Shown: one piece after another, positions 63,025 to 64,000 of the stretch
Layout: every line of letters starts with the position of its first letter
How positions within the stretch are numbered: position 1 is the stretch's first letter
DNA from: Verpa conica
Taxonomy: Eukaryota > Ascomycota > Pezizomycetes > Pezizales > Morchellaceae
Direction: 5' to 3'
DNA length: 64,000 nucleotides
Assembly (NCBI GenBank): GCA_033030425.1
Contig: JAUFSD010000001.1
Span: 2,356,001 to 2,420,000 of the forward strand
Notes under the pieces: model-generated
Told to the model about the DNA's origin: nothing
The model's database searches: none
Seen by the model: only the letters and a program-made list of their open reading frames with translations
Position numbers and translations under genes: made by a program

Positions 63025-64000
63025 TCAACTCTGGTCGACGCTTCCCTCACTATTACTAGGCCCAAAAACAAACTCTCTCCAGTTATTGCCTAACTTCTTA
63101 GTACAATCACTGAGCTCCAATCCCCGAACACTCGCTATCAGTCTTACAGCACCCTCCAATGCCTTGTCCATATCCTCCCCTGCTGTATGTAGGTCACTCT
63201 CTACCAAGACTCTATCTTCGGGTGCTCCTCTAATTGTCTCCATTATTTTACCCACATGTCCTTTCACAGGTCTAGCATTGATAGTTGTTGAGAATGAGAA
63301 GTAGATTTGTGAAGGATACCGGTGCTTGGCTGATGGCGGAGTGATATATTGCTGAAGTGTTTGTAAAGGCGCAGAAAACGAGTGAAGGCAGACCCTAGGA
63401 GGGAACGGCTTTGGCGTAGAACTACGTGGTGCTGGTTGACTCTTCTTGGGTTGAAGCCAGGAGTAATCTTCGTCACCCTCCCCGGCAAATTCATTCTCTT
63501 CATCTTCATCGTCATCGTCACCAAAGTCAGGAAGGTATTGGTGTCCATCTTCCCCTTTCCTTCTCCGACGTTTCATCTCCTTTCTACTTTCAACAATGAG
63601 TTCATGGCCTTTCCAAAGATCGTGGAATGTGTCGAATAGAGCTCCATGACACTGGACACCATGAACACTGACAGCTCTCTGAAGCTCTCCGGCTAGCTTG
63701 AGTTGTGCTATAAAAATCCTTTTCTGGTGCTCCATTGAAATTCTATGAGGGCTTAACCTCCTACTTTCTTGTTCCTGCTCCAAGACGTCATCGTCGTTGA
63801 CCTCAGCTGAGCCCTTCGTGACCGGCAGTTCATAAGGGAACGGTATCCTAAACCCCCGATCTAGCCCAATCTCCCCAACAAGGGCTACCGGGAATCGCTC
63901 TAGGTTTCCTCGTATCTCTTTGATGACATCCGAAAGCTTCCTCGGCTCAGGGAGAGCGGCAATAAGTTCATCGGGGGGATTTGACGTCAGTGCCTTTTGG
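63025..64000 (-). CDS. TatD-family metal-dependent hydrolase, Scn1-like, 5' end outside the window
   Basis: The frame is open from the right edge to a stop at 63025-63027, so the N-terminus is missing. From the edge it reads ALTSNPPDELIAALPEPRKL, then VALVGEIGLDRGFRIPFPYE, which carries the conserved Glu of the TatD metal site. Next come KRIFIAQLKLAGELQRAVSV and HGVQCHGALFDTF (metal His residues), then an acidic low-complexity insert, then RYPSQIYFSFSTTINARPVK and DRVLVESDLHTAGED (final metal Asp). It ends WREFVFGPSNSEGSVDQS. The long insert and the ending are like fission yeast Cut9-interacting Scn1 and its relatives rather than bacterial TatD. Probable metal-dependent hydrolase; cellular role uncertain. 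Confidence 0.85.
   Translation of the reverse strand, partial: QKALTSNPPDELIAALPEPRKLSDVIKEIRGNLERFPVALVGEIGLDRGFRIPFPYELPVTKGSAEVNDDDVLEQEQESRRLSPHRISMEHQKRIFIAQLKLAGELQRAVSVHGVQCHGALFDTFHDLWKGHELIVESRKEMKRRRRKGEDGHQYLPDFGDDDDEDEENEFAGEGDEDYSWLQPKKSQPAPRSSTPKPFPPRVCLHSFSAPLQTLQQYITPPSAKHRYPSQIYFSFSTTINARPVKGHVGKIMETIRGAPEDRVLVESDLHTAGEDMDKALEGAVRLIASVRGLELSDCTKKLGNNWREFVFGPSNSEGSVDQS

Overview
The window is nuclear DNA of a filamentous ascomycete fungus. Protein-coding genes are densely packed and cut by many short GT-AG introns (about 45-75 nt, several with a CTAAC-like branch site). The recognisable proteins are fungal housekeeping factors such as Cft2, Elp3, Prp5, threonyl-tRNA synthetase, an ENA-type ATPase and a P5B ATPase. 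The mix of AT-rich intergenic DNA, small MITEs and a patchily distributed cyclopropane-synthase-like methyltransferase is compatible with a Pezizomycete, but the class is an inference. No rRNA, CRISPR or prokaryotic signal was seen, and no tRNA gene could be identified by eye.

Layout. At 1-1.7 kb lies the 3' part of a protein with a decayed trypsin-like domain and an apparent frameshift. At 2.9-5.9 kb (-) is an EST1/SMG7-type protein, and at 8.0-9.5 kb (-) adenosine kinase. At 11.7-16.3 kb (+) is a Snf2/Sth1 chromatin-remodelling ATPase, followed at 17.1-20.2 kb (+) by the polyadenylation factor CPSF100/Cft2. At 20.8-22.9 kb (-) is a methionine-permease-like transporter. At 24.8-26.8 kb (-) ELP3 is divergent from a P5B-type (Ypk9/ATP13A2) ATPase at 27.2-31.8 kb (+).

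From 31.8 to 42.0 kb the DNA is gene-poor and AT-rich. It holds three small TA-flanked inverted-repeat elements (MITEs) and only two recognisable genes: a methyltransferase at 35.3-36.5 kb and a short, apparently frameshifted F-box/ankyrin gene at 37.8-38.3 kb. After it come an ENA-type sodium ATPase (42.0-45.9 kb, +), threonyl-tRNA synthetase (46.6-49.2 kb, -), the spliceosomal helicase Prp5 (50.0-53.8 kb, -), a DYRK-like protein kinase (54.3-56.7 kb, -) and a conserved-looking protein of unknown function (57.0-57.8 kb, -). A second gene-poor stretch (57.8-61.9 kb) ends at a very small gene whose spliced product is essentially one double-stranded-RNA-binding domain. The right edge cuts a TatD-family hydrolase of the Scn1 type.

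The genes are independent eukaryotic transcription units, not operons. Several act in RNA metabolism (EST1/SMG7, Cft2, Elp3, ThrRS, Prp5, the dsRBD protein) and two are P-type ATPases of different classes, but nothing in the sequence shows that they work as a unit. I found no convincing new multi-gene system. The items most worth a second look are the single-dsRBD mini-protein, the three MITEs in the gene-poor island, the broken protease-like gene and the 24-bp tandem array near the PRP5 3' end.
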